Below, one piece after another: positions 25,100 to 33,510 of a stretch of 64,000 nucleotides of DNA. The stretch covers positions 124,001-188,000 of the forward strand of contig DDVS01000005.1 of the NCBI GenBank assembly GCA_002345565.1, written 5' to 3'. The DNA is from Flavobacteriales bacterium UBA2306. GTDB lineage: Bacteria > Bacteroidota > Bacteroidia > Flavobacteriales > Weeksellaceae. The position numbers and the translations under genes are program-made. Within the stretch, counting starts at the first letter, position 1, and every line of letters starts with the position of its first letter. The notes under the pieces were generated by a model, which saw only the letters and a program-made list of their open reading frames with translations, did no database searches and was not told the origin of the DNA.

Positions 25100-26674
25100 A
25101 TGGAAACGATGAGCCAATTAAAAATTTTCCCGAATACCAAGTTTCAAGAGGTTTTTACTGATGAATTGAATGATTTTTTAATCAAACTTCACAGGAATTT
25201 TAATCATACAAGAATTGAATTGTTAGAAGAAAGAAATAAAACGCAATTGAGATTTGATTCCGGAGAGTTGCCATCTTTTCCATCAGAAACCATTCATATC
25301 AGAAACGGAGAATGGACTTGTGCGGAAACACCAAAAGATTTGCTGGACAGAAGAGTGGAGATTACCGGCCCGGTTGATAGAAAAATGATTATCAATGCGC
25401 TTAATTCCGGAGCTAATACTTTTATGGCGGACTTTGAAGACAGTAATTCTCCGACTTGGGAAAACTGTATTCAAGGGCAGATTAATTTAACGGACGCTAT
25501 TAATAGAAACATTGATTTTACTAATGAACAAGGCAAATCTTACAAACTGAATAATGAGATTGCAACATTGATTGTTCGTCCGAGAGGTTTGCATTTATCT
25601 GAAAAAAATATTGAAATAGAAGGTGAAAACACATCGGGTTCTTTGATGGATTTTGGAATTTACTTTTTCAGAAATGCTAAAGCTTTGATTGAGAAGGGAA
25701 CCGCGCCTTATTTCTATCTTCCAAAATTGGAACATTATAAAGAAGCGCGTTGGTGGAACGATGTTTTCGTTTTTGCTCAGAATTACCTGGAAATTCCACA
25801 AGGAACAATTAAAGCGACTGTTTTGATAGAAACCATTACGGCTTCTTTTCAGTTGAACGAGATTCTTTTCGAACTGAAAAATCACAGTTCCGGACTCAAT
25901 TGTGGACGTTGGGATTATATATTTTCTTATATCAAAAAATTCAGAAATCAAGCTAAGTTTTTAGTTCCTGACAGGGACCAAGTGACGATGACTTCGCCTT
26001 TTATGAGTGCTTATTCCAAAAGAGTGATTGAAGTTTGTCACAAAAGAAATGTCCACGCAATGGGCGGAATGGCAGCGCAGATTCCTGTGAAAAATGATGA
26101 TGAAGCTAATGAATTGGCTTTTGAAAAAGTTAGAAGTGATAAAGAAAGAGAGGTTCGAAATGGGCACGACGGAACTTGGGTGGCACATCCGGCTTTGGTT
26201 TCTGTAGCTAAGGAGATCTTTGACCAATATATGCCGGAGAAAAATCAGATTGATAAAAAGTTTGACCATAAAATAAAAGAATCCGAATTGCTGGAAGTTC
26301 CTGCCGGAACAATAACAGAACAAGGTGTTAGAAAAAACATCAACGTCGGAATCCTCTACATCGAATCTTGGTTAATGGGCGTTGGAGCAGCAGCACTTTA
26401 TAATCTGATGGAAGATGCGGCAACGGCGGAAATTTCCAGAACTCAGATTTGGCAGTGGCTGCATCACGAAGTTGTTCTGGAAGATGAAAGAACTTTAACA
26501 AGAGAATTGGTTCTCCAATGGGAAAAAGAAGAGCTTTCCAAAATCAAAAAATATGTTGGAGAAGAACGATTTACAAAAGGAAAATTTAATCTCGCAAAAG
26601 AGCTTTTCAATGAGTTGATTTTCTGCGATAAGTTTGAAGAATTCCTCACCTTGAAAGCGTATCCGTTTATTTAA
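25100..26674 (+). CDS. aceB: Malate synthase A
   Basis: Second step of the glyoxylate shunt: condenses glyoxylate with acetyl-CoA to malate. The 524 aa length fits the A isoform. Conserved stretches are NTFMADFEDSNSPTWEN, a Mg-binding/PEP-like LIETITASFQLNEILFEL, the catalytic loop region CGRWDYIFSYIK and NVGILYIESWLMGVGAAAL. It is first in an operon with aceA and divergent from the RamB-like regulator. Confidence 0.96.
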   Translation: METMSQLKIFPNTKFQEVFTDELNDFLIKLHRNFNHTRIELLEERNKTQLRFDSGELPSFPSETIHIRNGEWTCAETPKDLLDRRVEITGPVDRKMIINALNSGANTFMADFEDSNSPTWENCIQGQINLTDAINRNIDFTNEQGKSYKLNNEIATLIVRPRGLHLSEKNIEIEGENTSGSLMDFGIYFFRNAKALIEKGTAPYFYLPKLEHYKEARWWNDVFVFAQNYLEIPQGTIKATVLIETITASFQLNEILFELKNHSSGLNCGRWDYIFSYIKKFRNQAKFLVPDRDQVTMTSPFMSAYSKRVIEVCHKRNVHAMGGMAAQIPVKNDDEANELAFEKVRSDKEREVRNGHDGTWVAHPALVSVAKEIFDQYMPEKNQIDKKFDHKIKESELLEVPAGTITEQGVRKNINVGILYIESWLMGVGAAALYNLMEDAATAEISRTQIWQWLHHEVVLEDERTLTRELVLQWEKEELSKIKKYVGEERFTKGKFNLAKELFNELIFCDKFEEFLTLKAYPFI

Positions 26675-26762
26675 AGACACAAGAATAAAGAACAAAGATA
26701 AAAGACTGAAGGTTTAATAATTAAATCTTGAGTCTGGAATCTTATATCTAAAATTAAATCAC

Positions 26763-26780
26763 ACCAAATCACAAAATATT
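26763..26780 (+). repeat. 18 nt leader segment shared with aceB (copy 2)
   Basis: Same 18 nt as at 25076-25093, here directly touching the aceA ATG. Duplicated 5' untranslated sequence could serve common translational control. Confidence 0.85.
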
Positions 26781-28061
26781 ATGCAAACAAAACAAGAACA
26801 AATCCAAGCTTTAGAAAAAGATTGGCTGACGAATCCGAGATGGATTGGCGTTACAAGACCTTACACAGCAGAAGAAGTGCTGAAACTGAGAGGTTCTTAC
26901 AAATTAGATTACACGATTGCGAATGAAATGTCTCAAAAACTTTGGGATAAACTCAATAATCAAGATTGGGTTGCGGGACTAGGCGCTTTGACGGGGAATC
27001 AAGCGGTGCAGGAAGTAGATGCAGGGTTGGAAGCTATTTATCTGTCAGGTTGGCAAGTTGCAGCAGATGCGAATCTTTCCGGAGAGATGTATCCAGACCA
27101 ATCTCTTTATCCGGCAAACTCGGTTCCGTCTGTGGTTAAGAAAATTAATAATGCGTTGCTGAGAGCAGACCAAATCCAATCCGTCAACGGAGGAGGAGAA
27201 AAAGAATATCTGGTTCCAATTGTTGCGGATGCGGAAGCAGGTTTCGGCGGTAATTTGAATGCTTTTGAATTGATGAAACAAATGATAGAAGCCGGTGCGG
27301 CAGGTGTTCACTTCGAAGACCAGTTGTCTTCTGCTAAAAAATGCGGACATCTCGGCGGAAAAGTTTTGGTTCCGACTCAGGAAGCGATTAATAAACTGAT
27401 TGCAGCAAGATTGGCTGCGGATGTTTGTGGCGTTCCGTCTGTGATTGTGGCAAGAACTGATGCGGATGCGGCGGATTTGTTAACTTCTGATATTGATGAC
27501 AGAGATAAAAAATTTGTGACCGGAGAAAGAACTTCAGAAGGTTTTTATGTTGTGAATAATGGAGTAGAACAAGGGATTGACAGAGGTTTGTCATATGCAC
27601 CTTATGCTGATTTGATTTGGATGGAAACTTCAAATCCGGATTTGGAATATGCAAGACGATTTGCGGAAGGAATTCACGCTAAGTTTCCAAACAAAATGCT
27701 GGCTTATAACTGTTCTCCGTCTTTTAACTGGGCTGCAAAATTGAGCGTTGAAGAAATGGAAAACTTCCGTGAAGAGTTGGCAAAAATGGGATATAAATTC
27801 CAGTTTATCACATTAGCCGGTTTCCACGCTTTGAATACGGCGATGTTTGAGTTGGCTTATGCTTATAAGGAAAGAGGAATGGCGGGATATTCAGAATTGC
27901 AGGAGAGGGAGTTTGCGCTTCAGGCTAAAGGTTTCCGTGCTGTGAAACATCAGTCGTTTGTTGGAACAGGTTATTTTGATGAGATTCAAACGATTGTTAC
28001 CAGTGGGAAATCGGCAACTGTTGCGATGAAAGATTCTACAGAAACAGCGCAGTTTCATTAA
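26781..28061 (+). CDS. aceA: Isocitrate lyase
   Basis: First step of the glyoxylate shunt: cleaves isocitrate to succinate and glyoxylate. The catalytic signature KKCGHLGGKVL is intact, as are VADAEAGFGG and the NCSPSFNW loop. 426 aa is typical of the short bacterial form. Co-directional with aceB, 106 bp downstream, and followed by a bidirectional terminator. Confidence 0.97.
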   Translation: MQTKQEQIQALEKDWLTNPRWIGVTRPYTAEEVLKLRGSYKLDYTIANEMSQKLWDKLNNQDWVAGLGALTGNQAVQEVDAGLEAIYLSGWQVAADANLSGEMYPDQSLYPANSVPSVVKKINNALLRADQIQSVNGGGEKEYLVPIVADAEAGFGGNLNAFELMKQMIEAGAAGVHFEDQLSSAKKCGHLGGKVLVPTQEAINKLIAARLAADVCGVPSVIVARTDADAADLLTSDIDDRDKKFVTGERTSEGFYVVNNGVEQGIDRGLSYAPYADLIWMETSNPDLEYARRFAEGIHAKFPNKMLAYNCSPSFNWAAKLSVEEMENFREELAKMGYKFQFITLAGFHALNTAMFELAYAYKERGMAGYSELQEREFALQAKGFRAVKHQSFVGTGYFDEIQTIVTSGKSATVAMKDSTETAQFH

Positions 28062-28109
28062 GGCTCATAATCCATATTTTAATTGTTGAATTTTCGAAAT
28101 AGGTCAACA

Positions 28110-28143
28110 AAAAACCCTGATTTATTGAAGTCAGGGTTTTGAA
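28110..28143. terminator. Bidirectional terminator between aceA and the phosphorylase gene
   Basis: AAAACCCTGA (28111-28120) and TCAGGGTTTT (28131-28140) form a 10 bp stem with A/T runs on both sides, serving two convergent genes. Confidence 0.85.
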
Positions 28144-28166
28144 TTTTATTAGGAATAGGAAGATAA

Positions 28167-29819
28167 TTAATACAATAGCTTGTAATATTCGTCCGCCATT
28201 CTATCACTTCCGAATTGGATTTTCACATCATCCATTGCCGTTTGTACAATGGTTCTCCACTGGTCTGGCTTTTCGTAATAAGCTGGGATGATTTGGTTTT
28301 CCAAAACATCGTAAAGGTTGTTCAGGTCAAATTGATCTTGCTCAATTGTTGGCCAGTTGTTGTAATCTGCTTGAGGAACGACGAAAGCGTTTTCGCCGTG
28401 TCTTGCAAATTCTGGAATCCAACCGTCGTCTGTAGAAAGGTTCACAGAACCATTCATAGAAGCTGTCATTCCGCTGGTTCCTGATGCTTCTCTTGGAACT
28501 CTTGGGTTATTTAACCAGATGTCAGAGCCTTGTTTTAGGGATTTACTTAAAGCTAATTCATAACCTGTAAGAACCGCCATATTTTTGTAATTCTTGCTTT
28601 CTTCCACTAGGTGATTGAAGGTAGAAATCGCGCCGTAATCCATTGGGTAAGGTTTTCCTGCCCAGATAATCTGCACCGGATGCTCTTTGTTTTCCAATAA
28701 TCTTCTGAAACGCTCTTTATCTGCCAAAAGAAGATCAGCTCTTTTGTAAGCAGCGAAACGTCTTGCCCAAACAATGGTTAGAACTTTGGTATCAAAGATT
28801 TTCCCTGTTTGATCTGCAACGATTCTGAAAGCTCTTTTCTTGAGGTAAGCTTTTCTGGTATCAAACTCCTCGTTGTCTCCGTTTTCTTTGTGCTCGTAAA
28901 GGGCTTTATCTCCCCAATATTTGAATTCCTGTGCGTTGGTAATGGATTTGATTTCACAGATGCCTGGATATTTGTTCCACATTTCTCTGGAAACTACGCC
29001 GTGCAATTGGGAAACACCATTTGCAATTCTCGCCATTCTCAATGCACAAAGCGAGTGGTTGAAACGGTCATCATTCACGCCTTCGATTCTCTTAACTTCA
29101 TCGATGGTTAGGCCACAGAAGTAAGACATATCGTGGCAAAGGTGGATGTCGTGCTTCTCGTTACCTGCTTCCTCTGGTGTGTGGGTTGTGAAGACTAATT
29201 TCTCTTTCACTTTAGAAAGGTCACCGCCGTATTTTCTCAATAGATAGAATGCAGCTGGCAAACCGTGCGCTTCGTTCAGGTGGTAAACATCTCTCTCAAG
29301 ATTGATTTCGTCTAGCAACTTAGCACCACCTTTACCTAGAAGGATGTATTGAGCAACTTTGGTAGACTCGTTGGCGTCATATAGTTTGTGAGTGATGGTT
29401 TTTGAAAGATGATCGTTTTCTGGTACATCTGTACTCAAGAAAAACATTGGACAGGTCTTGAAGGTTTCCGGATTAAGGTACCATACTTTTACCCAAACTG
29501 GCGCATTGTGAATCTCGATTTGAAATTTAATCCCTGTATCTTCCAAAAAGCTGTACATTTTCTTGGTCCAGATTGGGTTCAGGGTTTGATCCATATTACG
29601 GCTTTGGTCGTAGTAGCCATACTTCCATAAGATTCCGATTCCTACAAAATCTTGTTTTAGGTTATAGGCGCTTTTCATATGCGAACCTGCGAGGAAGCCC
29701 AATCCGCCGCTGTAGATCTTTAGCGCTTGGTCTATAGCAAATTCCATAGAGAAATAGGCTGTTTTTTTAGAATAATTTGGATTGATGCTGTAGGGCATCT
29801 TAAAATTTTTGAAATCCAT
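28167..29819 (-). CDS. glgP: Alpha-glucan (glycogen) phosphorylase family protein, PLP lysine replaced by Thr
   Basis: GT35 family protein of the short alpha-glucan phosphorylase type (550 aa). It has AYFSMEFAIDQALKIYSGGLG at residues 21-41, HLNEAHGLPAAF around 180-191 and the EASGTSGM signature at 444-451. In active phosphorylases the next residue is the Lys that holds pyridoxal phosphate; here it is Thr452 (GTSGMTASMNG). Either the cofactor is bound otherwise, or the protein is not a phosphorylase in the usual sense. I recall a similar Thr in other Bacteroidota homologues, which would argue against a sequencing error. Monocistronic. Confidence 0.85.
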   Translation of the reverse strand: MDFKNFKMPYSINPNYSKKTAYFSMEFAIDQALKIYSGGLGFLAGSHMKSAYNLKQDFVGIGILWKYGYYDQSRNMDQTLNPIWTKKMYSFLEDTGIKFQIEIHNAPVWVKVWYLNPETFKTCPMFFLSTDVPENDHLSKTITHKLYDANESTKVAQYILLGKGGAKLLDEINLERDVYHLNEAHGLPAAFYLLRKYGGDLSKVKEKLVFTTHTPEEAGNEKHDIHLCHDMSYFCGLTIDEVKRIEGVNDDRFNHSLCALRMARIANGVSQLHGVVSREMWNKYPGICEIKSITNAQEFKYWGDKALYEHKENGDNEEFDTRKAYLKKRAFRIVADQTGKIFDTKVLTIVWARRFAAYKRADLLLADKERFRRLLENKEHPVQIIWAGKPYPMDYGAISTFNHLVEESKNYKNMAVLTGYELALSKSLKQGSDIWLNNPRVPREASGTSGMTASMNGSVNLSTDDGWIPEFARHGENAFVVPQADYNNWPTIEQDQFDLNNLYDVLENQIIPAYYEKPDQWRTIVQTAMDDVKIQFGSDRMADEYYKLLY

Positions 29820-29857
29820 AGTTTATAATAATTTTTAAGGTCTTGGTCTATAAGGTG

Positions 29858-29865
29858 CAAATATA
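29858..29865 (-). promoter_or_regulatory. -7 box of the phosphorylase gene
   Basis: TATATTTG on the minus strand, about 38 nt before the start codon. Confidence 0.5.
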
Positions 29866-29902
29866 AGGATAAGTTTTTGAGCAGATTGAGAAAGATTTAT
29901 CA

Positions 29903-29956
29903 TACGGGTTTATACGGAGTATGTACGGGGTATGTACGGAGTATCTACGGGGGGAA
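29903..29956. repeat. 11 bp tandem repeat, unit TACGGAGTATG
   Basis: About five degenerate copies of TACGG(A/G)GTAT(G/C) in a row within the 614 bp gene-free stretch after the phosphorylase promoter. The rest of that stretch (29957-30214) holds three GGTCTC(T/A) words near 30059-30104 and no ORF I can support. Confidence 0.75.
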
Positions 29957-30214
29957 CATGGGGGAGTGCCTCTTTCTAAAACCTATAAAGATTTAATTAA
30001 TTAACCCTAAAAACAAGACTGTTTTAATCATTTTTTTGTTGAGAGCTGTGCTTATTGAGGTCTCTTCATGATCTTTTGTGGTCTCATACCATGGTCTCTT
30101 GGAGGTCTGATGTTATTCACTGAGTTTTGAAAAGCGCATAGGGTTTTTAATTAGCTGGTGTTAAATTTTTGAGGACTTGGATGGATATTTCTTTTTTTTA
30201 GCTTATTACCCAAC

Positions 30215-30282
30215 TGCGCATTTTATATAGCTTGCAAAGAAAATGCGAAACTAATTTAATAACGTTATATATAAAATACGCA
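30215..30282. repeat. Imperfect palindrome before the first cassette
   Basis: Arms TGCGCATTTTATATA (30215-30229) and TATATAAAATACGCA (30268-30282) pair at 14 of 15 positions. It may be the left anchoring site of the cassette array, but its arms do not match the inter-cassette elements. Confidence 0.5.
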
Positions 30283-30433
30283 ATAAACTATCCGTATAAA
30301 ACACTCTTCTTTAAAGAATTTTAAACAATTATATAAAAATAAGGATTGTAAAATAAACTTTCATATATCTGAGTGTTAGCCGCAATTTCTAAAAAACACC
30401 GCAAAAAATTGAGAGTAAATTGAGTATCAAAAA

Positions 30434-30805
30434 ATGGAAACTATTGGAGAAATAATTTTGGGGTTTCTAGGTGGAATTCTAGAAATAATTATTAGAGACA
30501 TAATCTTTGGATTTTTTGGATTCGTGTTTAACTCAATTGCGAAAGTTTTAAAAAATATTTTTGGACTTAAGTACGAAGGAAATTCCTTAAAATTGATTGA
30601 AAAAAAATATCTTTACAAAAATGTTGTTTTAATTGAAAATCTTAATGAAAAATTAAAATCCGGACTTAAAGGTGCCGTCTTAGAGATAATTGACGAAGAA
30701 AATGCTTTCGTAGAATTTTACGAACCAAATTCAACGCAACAAATTGAATATGAAAGTGAACTCACTTTCAAAGTAAATCTGAAACAAATAGAACTGCTTA
30801 AATAA
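30434..30805 (+). CDS. Cassette 1: small membrane-anchored hypothetical protein
   Basis: 123 aa of unknown function. The N-terminal 45 residues are hydrophobic with repeated Ile, Gly and Phe (one or two membrane segments). The C-terminal half, YLYKNVVLIENLNEKLKSGLKGAVLEII and onward, looks like a small beta-barrel domain of the DUF4926 type. It starts 50 nt after the cassette core site and stops 3 nt before the inverse core. Confidence 0.6.
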   Translation: METIGEIILGFLGGILEIIIRDIIFGFFGFVFNSIAKVLKNIFGLKYEGNSLKLIEKKYLYKNVVLIENLNEKLKSGLKGAVLEIIDEENAFVEFYEPNSTQQIEYESELTFKVNLKQIELLK

Positions 30806-30808
30806 ACC

Positions 30809-31005
30809 GCGGCTAACAGTGTATTTGCAAAAGGCGGGGTTGAATATTTAATAGAACTATCAGTTGCATTTAGTCGCGCCTGCTTTTTCGTTCCACAATT
30901 TTTTTGTAGTTTAATTCCACAAAAAAGCATTCGCTTCGGTTGATCGAAATTGAACTTCCAGTACAATTTAGCCCGCCCTTCGCAAATACTTTTTCCGTTA
31001 CCTGC
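30809..31005. repeat. Palindromic inter-cassette element B (197 bp)
   Basis: Begins GCGGCTAAC and ends GTTACCTGC. Outer arms are GTATTTGC then GGCGGG on the left and CCCGCC then GCAAATAC on the right. A nested hairpin pairs GCTTTTT with AAAAAGC. The right half, with TCGAAATTGAACTTCCAGT then AGCCCGC, is shared with element D. Confidence 0.75.
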
Positions 31006-31013
31006 TATTTTAA

Positions 31014-32312
31014 ATGAACAACACTGCAAATATAAAACGACAATTTTTTGACTCTCTAAAACGTGGGACAGGTGAATCATATATACTTCTCAAAGAACAC
31101 CGACAGATTGATTTTTCAGACCTGATTATAAAAGGAGCAATAAAAAACTACTCTTATGATAATCAATCAGAAGGGAGTAGAGCAGATTACATTTATAGGC
31201 TTATAAAGAACTCAAAACAAAAAGACAAAATTGTAAAATCAATTTTGACAAAACTACAATCAGAGAAAAAGGACTTTTGGGGACTTGACCAAATGTGTGA
31301 CTTGGCTGTAAAGTTTTATAAAGCAGGACATCTTGAAGCAAAAGCCGCTCTTTACAATCGTTTTGAAAAAAATAATCTTGAAGGCTACGAGTTTTGCGGA
31401 CAAGACCAACTAATGGAGATTGATGGTATAAACGGAATATTGAAAGTTGCTGAAATCGTTGGCAAAACACTATTTGAAAATCCAGACGATTATGAAGAAA
31501 GTTGTCGAATTGACTATTTTCAGAAACGTCATAAGTCAATTGATATATATTCAGAACTAAAAAAGGCTTCTGCCAAAAGCGAATACATAAAGGCTTACTA
31601 TGATTCCATTCTTAAAAACAAATGGACATTGCCAAGACGCAGAAAAATAAAAAAGTTTACTTACGAACTTATTAAAGAAAGCATTCAAAATAGACGATAT
31701 GGTTTACTTTCGTCAAAAAGAAATAATGAGTTAACTGACGAAGAAGTTGAAAAATTAGCAAAAGAATTTTTAGTTGAAAAGGACAACGTATTAAAAGAAA
31801 GATATTTACGATTCTTCAGTTCACGGAAATTTCCATTTGACTACAAACCTATATTTAAAATTGCTAGTGGTAAAAATCCGAAGAAAACAAGAATGGTTGA
31901 ATATGCAGTAGAATCACTTAAATATTTTTCTGCGAAAGAAATCCGACAACTTGCTTTAGAGAAAATTAGCACGAAAAAAAATCCTTGCGACTTTTTAAAC
32001 TTGTTGGTTAGCAATTACAAAAAAGGCGACTGTAAACTTTTAACAGAAATAGCAAACCGTTCTGACGACTATGATTATATTCACTCTATTGTTTTTGGTT
32101 TTATAGACATTTACGAATCAAATTCAACAAAAGAATGTAAAGAACCTTTGGAGACAATTTACAACAAAATGAATTGTGGGCTTCACCGTAAAGACATTGT
32201 AAAAATATTGCTTGACAATAGAGTTTTATCCGAAAAAATATTTGCAGAACTTGAATTTGATAGTGATGACAGTATACGAAAATTAAATAGACAAAATAAA
32301 AACAGCAGGTAA
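31014..32312 (+). CDS. Cassette 2: hypothetical alpha-helical protein
   Basis: 432 aa, unrecognised, rich in Lys, Glu and Ile, with no membrane segment or signal peptide. The middle and C-terminal parts look like helical repeats. The ATG lies 8 nt after the core site GTTACCTGCT, and the stop codon TAA is itself inside the inverse core (AGCAGGTAAC, 32304-32313), so the cassette is almost only the gene. Tight packing without a promoter suggests read-through expression. Confidence 0.65.
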   Translation: MNNTANIKRQFFDSLKRGTGESYILLKEHRQIDFSDLIIKGAIKNYSYDNQSEGSRADYIYRLIKNSKQKDKIVKSILTKLQSEKKDFWGLDQMCDLAVKFYKAGHLEAKAALYNRFEKNNLEGYEFCGQDQLMEIDGINGILKVAEIVGKTLFENPDDYEESCRIDYFQKRHKSIDIYSELKKASAKSEYIKAYYDSILKNKWTLPRRRKIKKFTYELIKESIQNRRYGLLSSKRNNELTDEEVEKLAKEFLVEKDNVLKERYLRFFSSRKFPFDYKPIFKIASGKNPKKTRMVEYAVESLKYFSAKEIRQLALEKISTKKNPCDFLNLLVSNYKKGDCKLLTEIANRSDDYDYIHSIVFGFIDIYESNSTKECKEPLETIYNKMNCGLHRKDIVKILLDNRVLSEKIFAELEFDSDDSIRKLNRQNKNSR

Positions 32313-32614
32313 CAGCAGTTTGGCAAAATGGCGGGTTCATTGGTAAATTCAAGTTCAGTTCTTCGATTGAACATTTGTGCAAAACTGAACATTTGTGCTT
32401 CGATTTCCGCCACTTCGCCAAGCTGCAAAACGATGTGCAAAAGTCTACGCTACGCTACGTCTTTTGCACATCGGCTCGGCGGATTTCATCCGCAGATGTG
32501 TCAAAGCGTCTTCGCTGCGCTACGACCTTCAACACATCTGCGGATTTGTGAAATTTCCCAATGTGAGCAAGCTCACTTGGAAAACCTCACAAATCCGCCG
32601 AGTCGTTATCTGCA
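32305..32614. repeat. Palindromic inter-cassette element C (310 bp, compound)
   Basis: The left part (32305-32430) has arms TTTGGCAAAATGGCGG and CCGCC-ACTTCGCCAA like elements B and D. It is followed by nested perfect inverted repeats: 32431-32443 with 32461-32473 (13 bp), 32490-32501 with 32532-32543 (12 bp) and 32475-32486 with 32591-32602 (12 bp). It ends GTTATCTGCA. Several short ORFs across it are by-products of the hairpins. Confidence 0.75.
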
Positions 32615-32630
32615 ATAACTCCCAAACTTT

Positions 32631-33269
32631 ATGGATATTGATATTTCTCAAATTTTAAACTACTCTATTTTACCAACTTTAATTACAAGTTTACTGACAC
32701 TGTATCTTAACGAAAAGATTAAAGGAAAAATAAAAAATAATTTCGACTCTAAACTTGAAAAAATGAAGAAGCAACATAATGTTGAACTTTCTGAATTTCA
32801 AGCAGAAATTAATGCTCTAAAACTTAAAGAAAACTATAAGTTCACAAAGCTACACGAGAAAAGACTTGAAATAATGGAAAAAACATATAAACTAATTAAT
32901 GAAGTATTAAATGAACTTCATAAATATGTGAATCCTCTAAAAATAATTCCTCCTGAAAAAACTTTTTTAGAAAACGACAATGACTTGCAGAAATCATTTT
33001 TAGAAAAGCATTGGGAATTTACAGAACATTATATAAATAATAGATTTTATTACGATTCGGATACAAAAATTTTAATTGATAATTATTTGTCAGACGTTCG
33101 TGATGCTTATGATTTATATAACGAAAAGCATTCTTTAGGGCAAATGGGAGAAAAACCAGACCGAGAAATGATGAGAAATGCCTCGCTTGCTTTTAATAAT
33201 ATTGGAAAAAAAATAAGTCCTATAAAACTTAAAATTGAAAAGAGATTTTCTGAGATATTAGAAAAATAA
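32631..33269 (+). CDS. Cassette 3: membrane-anchored coiled-coil hypothetical protein
   Basis: 212 aa. A single hydrophobic segment near residues 8-27 (ILNYSILPTLITSLLTLYL) is followed by a long heptad-like helix (KLEKMKKQHNVELSEFQAEI and KLHEKRLEIMEKTYKLINEV). This resembles widespread, uncharacterised proteins carried on mobile DNA with an N-terminal anchor and a HEKR-E-EK helix. Function unknown. It starts 16 nt after the core site and stops 7 nt before the inverse core. Confidence 0.65.
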   Translation: MDIDISQILNYSILPTLITSLLTLYLNEKIKGKIKNNFDSKLEKMKKQHNVELSEFQAEINALKLKENYKFTKLHEKRLEIMEKTYKLINEVLNELHKYVNPLKIIPPEKTFLENDNDLQKSFLEKHWEFTEHYINNRFYYDSDTKILIDNYLSDVRDAYDLYNEKHSLGQMGEKPDREMMRNASLAFNNIGKKISPIKLKIEKRFSEILEK

Positions 33270-33276
33270 TTGTTAC

Positions 33277-33475
33277 TGCAGATAACATTGTATTGGCAAA
33301 AATGCGGGGTTATGGGAAAGTTGAATTTTTATTAAAATTTAGCCGCTGCTGCTTTTCAATTCCGTATTTTTTATGTAAGTTTACTTCATTGAAAAAGCAT
33401 CGGCTGCGCTTCGTCGAAATTGAACTTTCAGTTAAATTAAGCCCGCAATTCGCAAATACATTTTCGTTAGCAGAA
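33277..33475. repeat. Palindromic inter-cassette element D (199 bp)
   Basis: Begins TGCAGATAAC and ends GTTAGCAGAA. Left arm GTATTGGC, then GCGGGG; right arm CCCGC, then TTCGCAAATAC. The inner hairpin GCTTTTCAAT pairs with ATTGAAAAAGC. Near-identical layout and length to element B. Confidence 0.75.
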
Positions 33476-33510
33476 ATGAAGAAATTACAAATAGTACTAA
33501 CCTTAATTTT

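Noticed and set aside
32328..32658. Two overlapping plus-strand ORFs across element C
   Set aside because: They run through stacked hairpins and lack any family-like pattern; the coding look comes from GC-rich inverted repeats.
30809..33475. Canonical integron attC sites
   Set aside because: Core words are GTTA-nnn rather than GTTRRRY and the sites are longer than standard; only an integron-like reading is supported.
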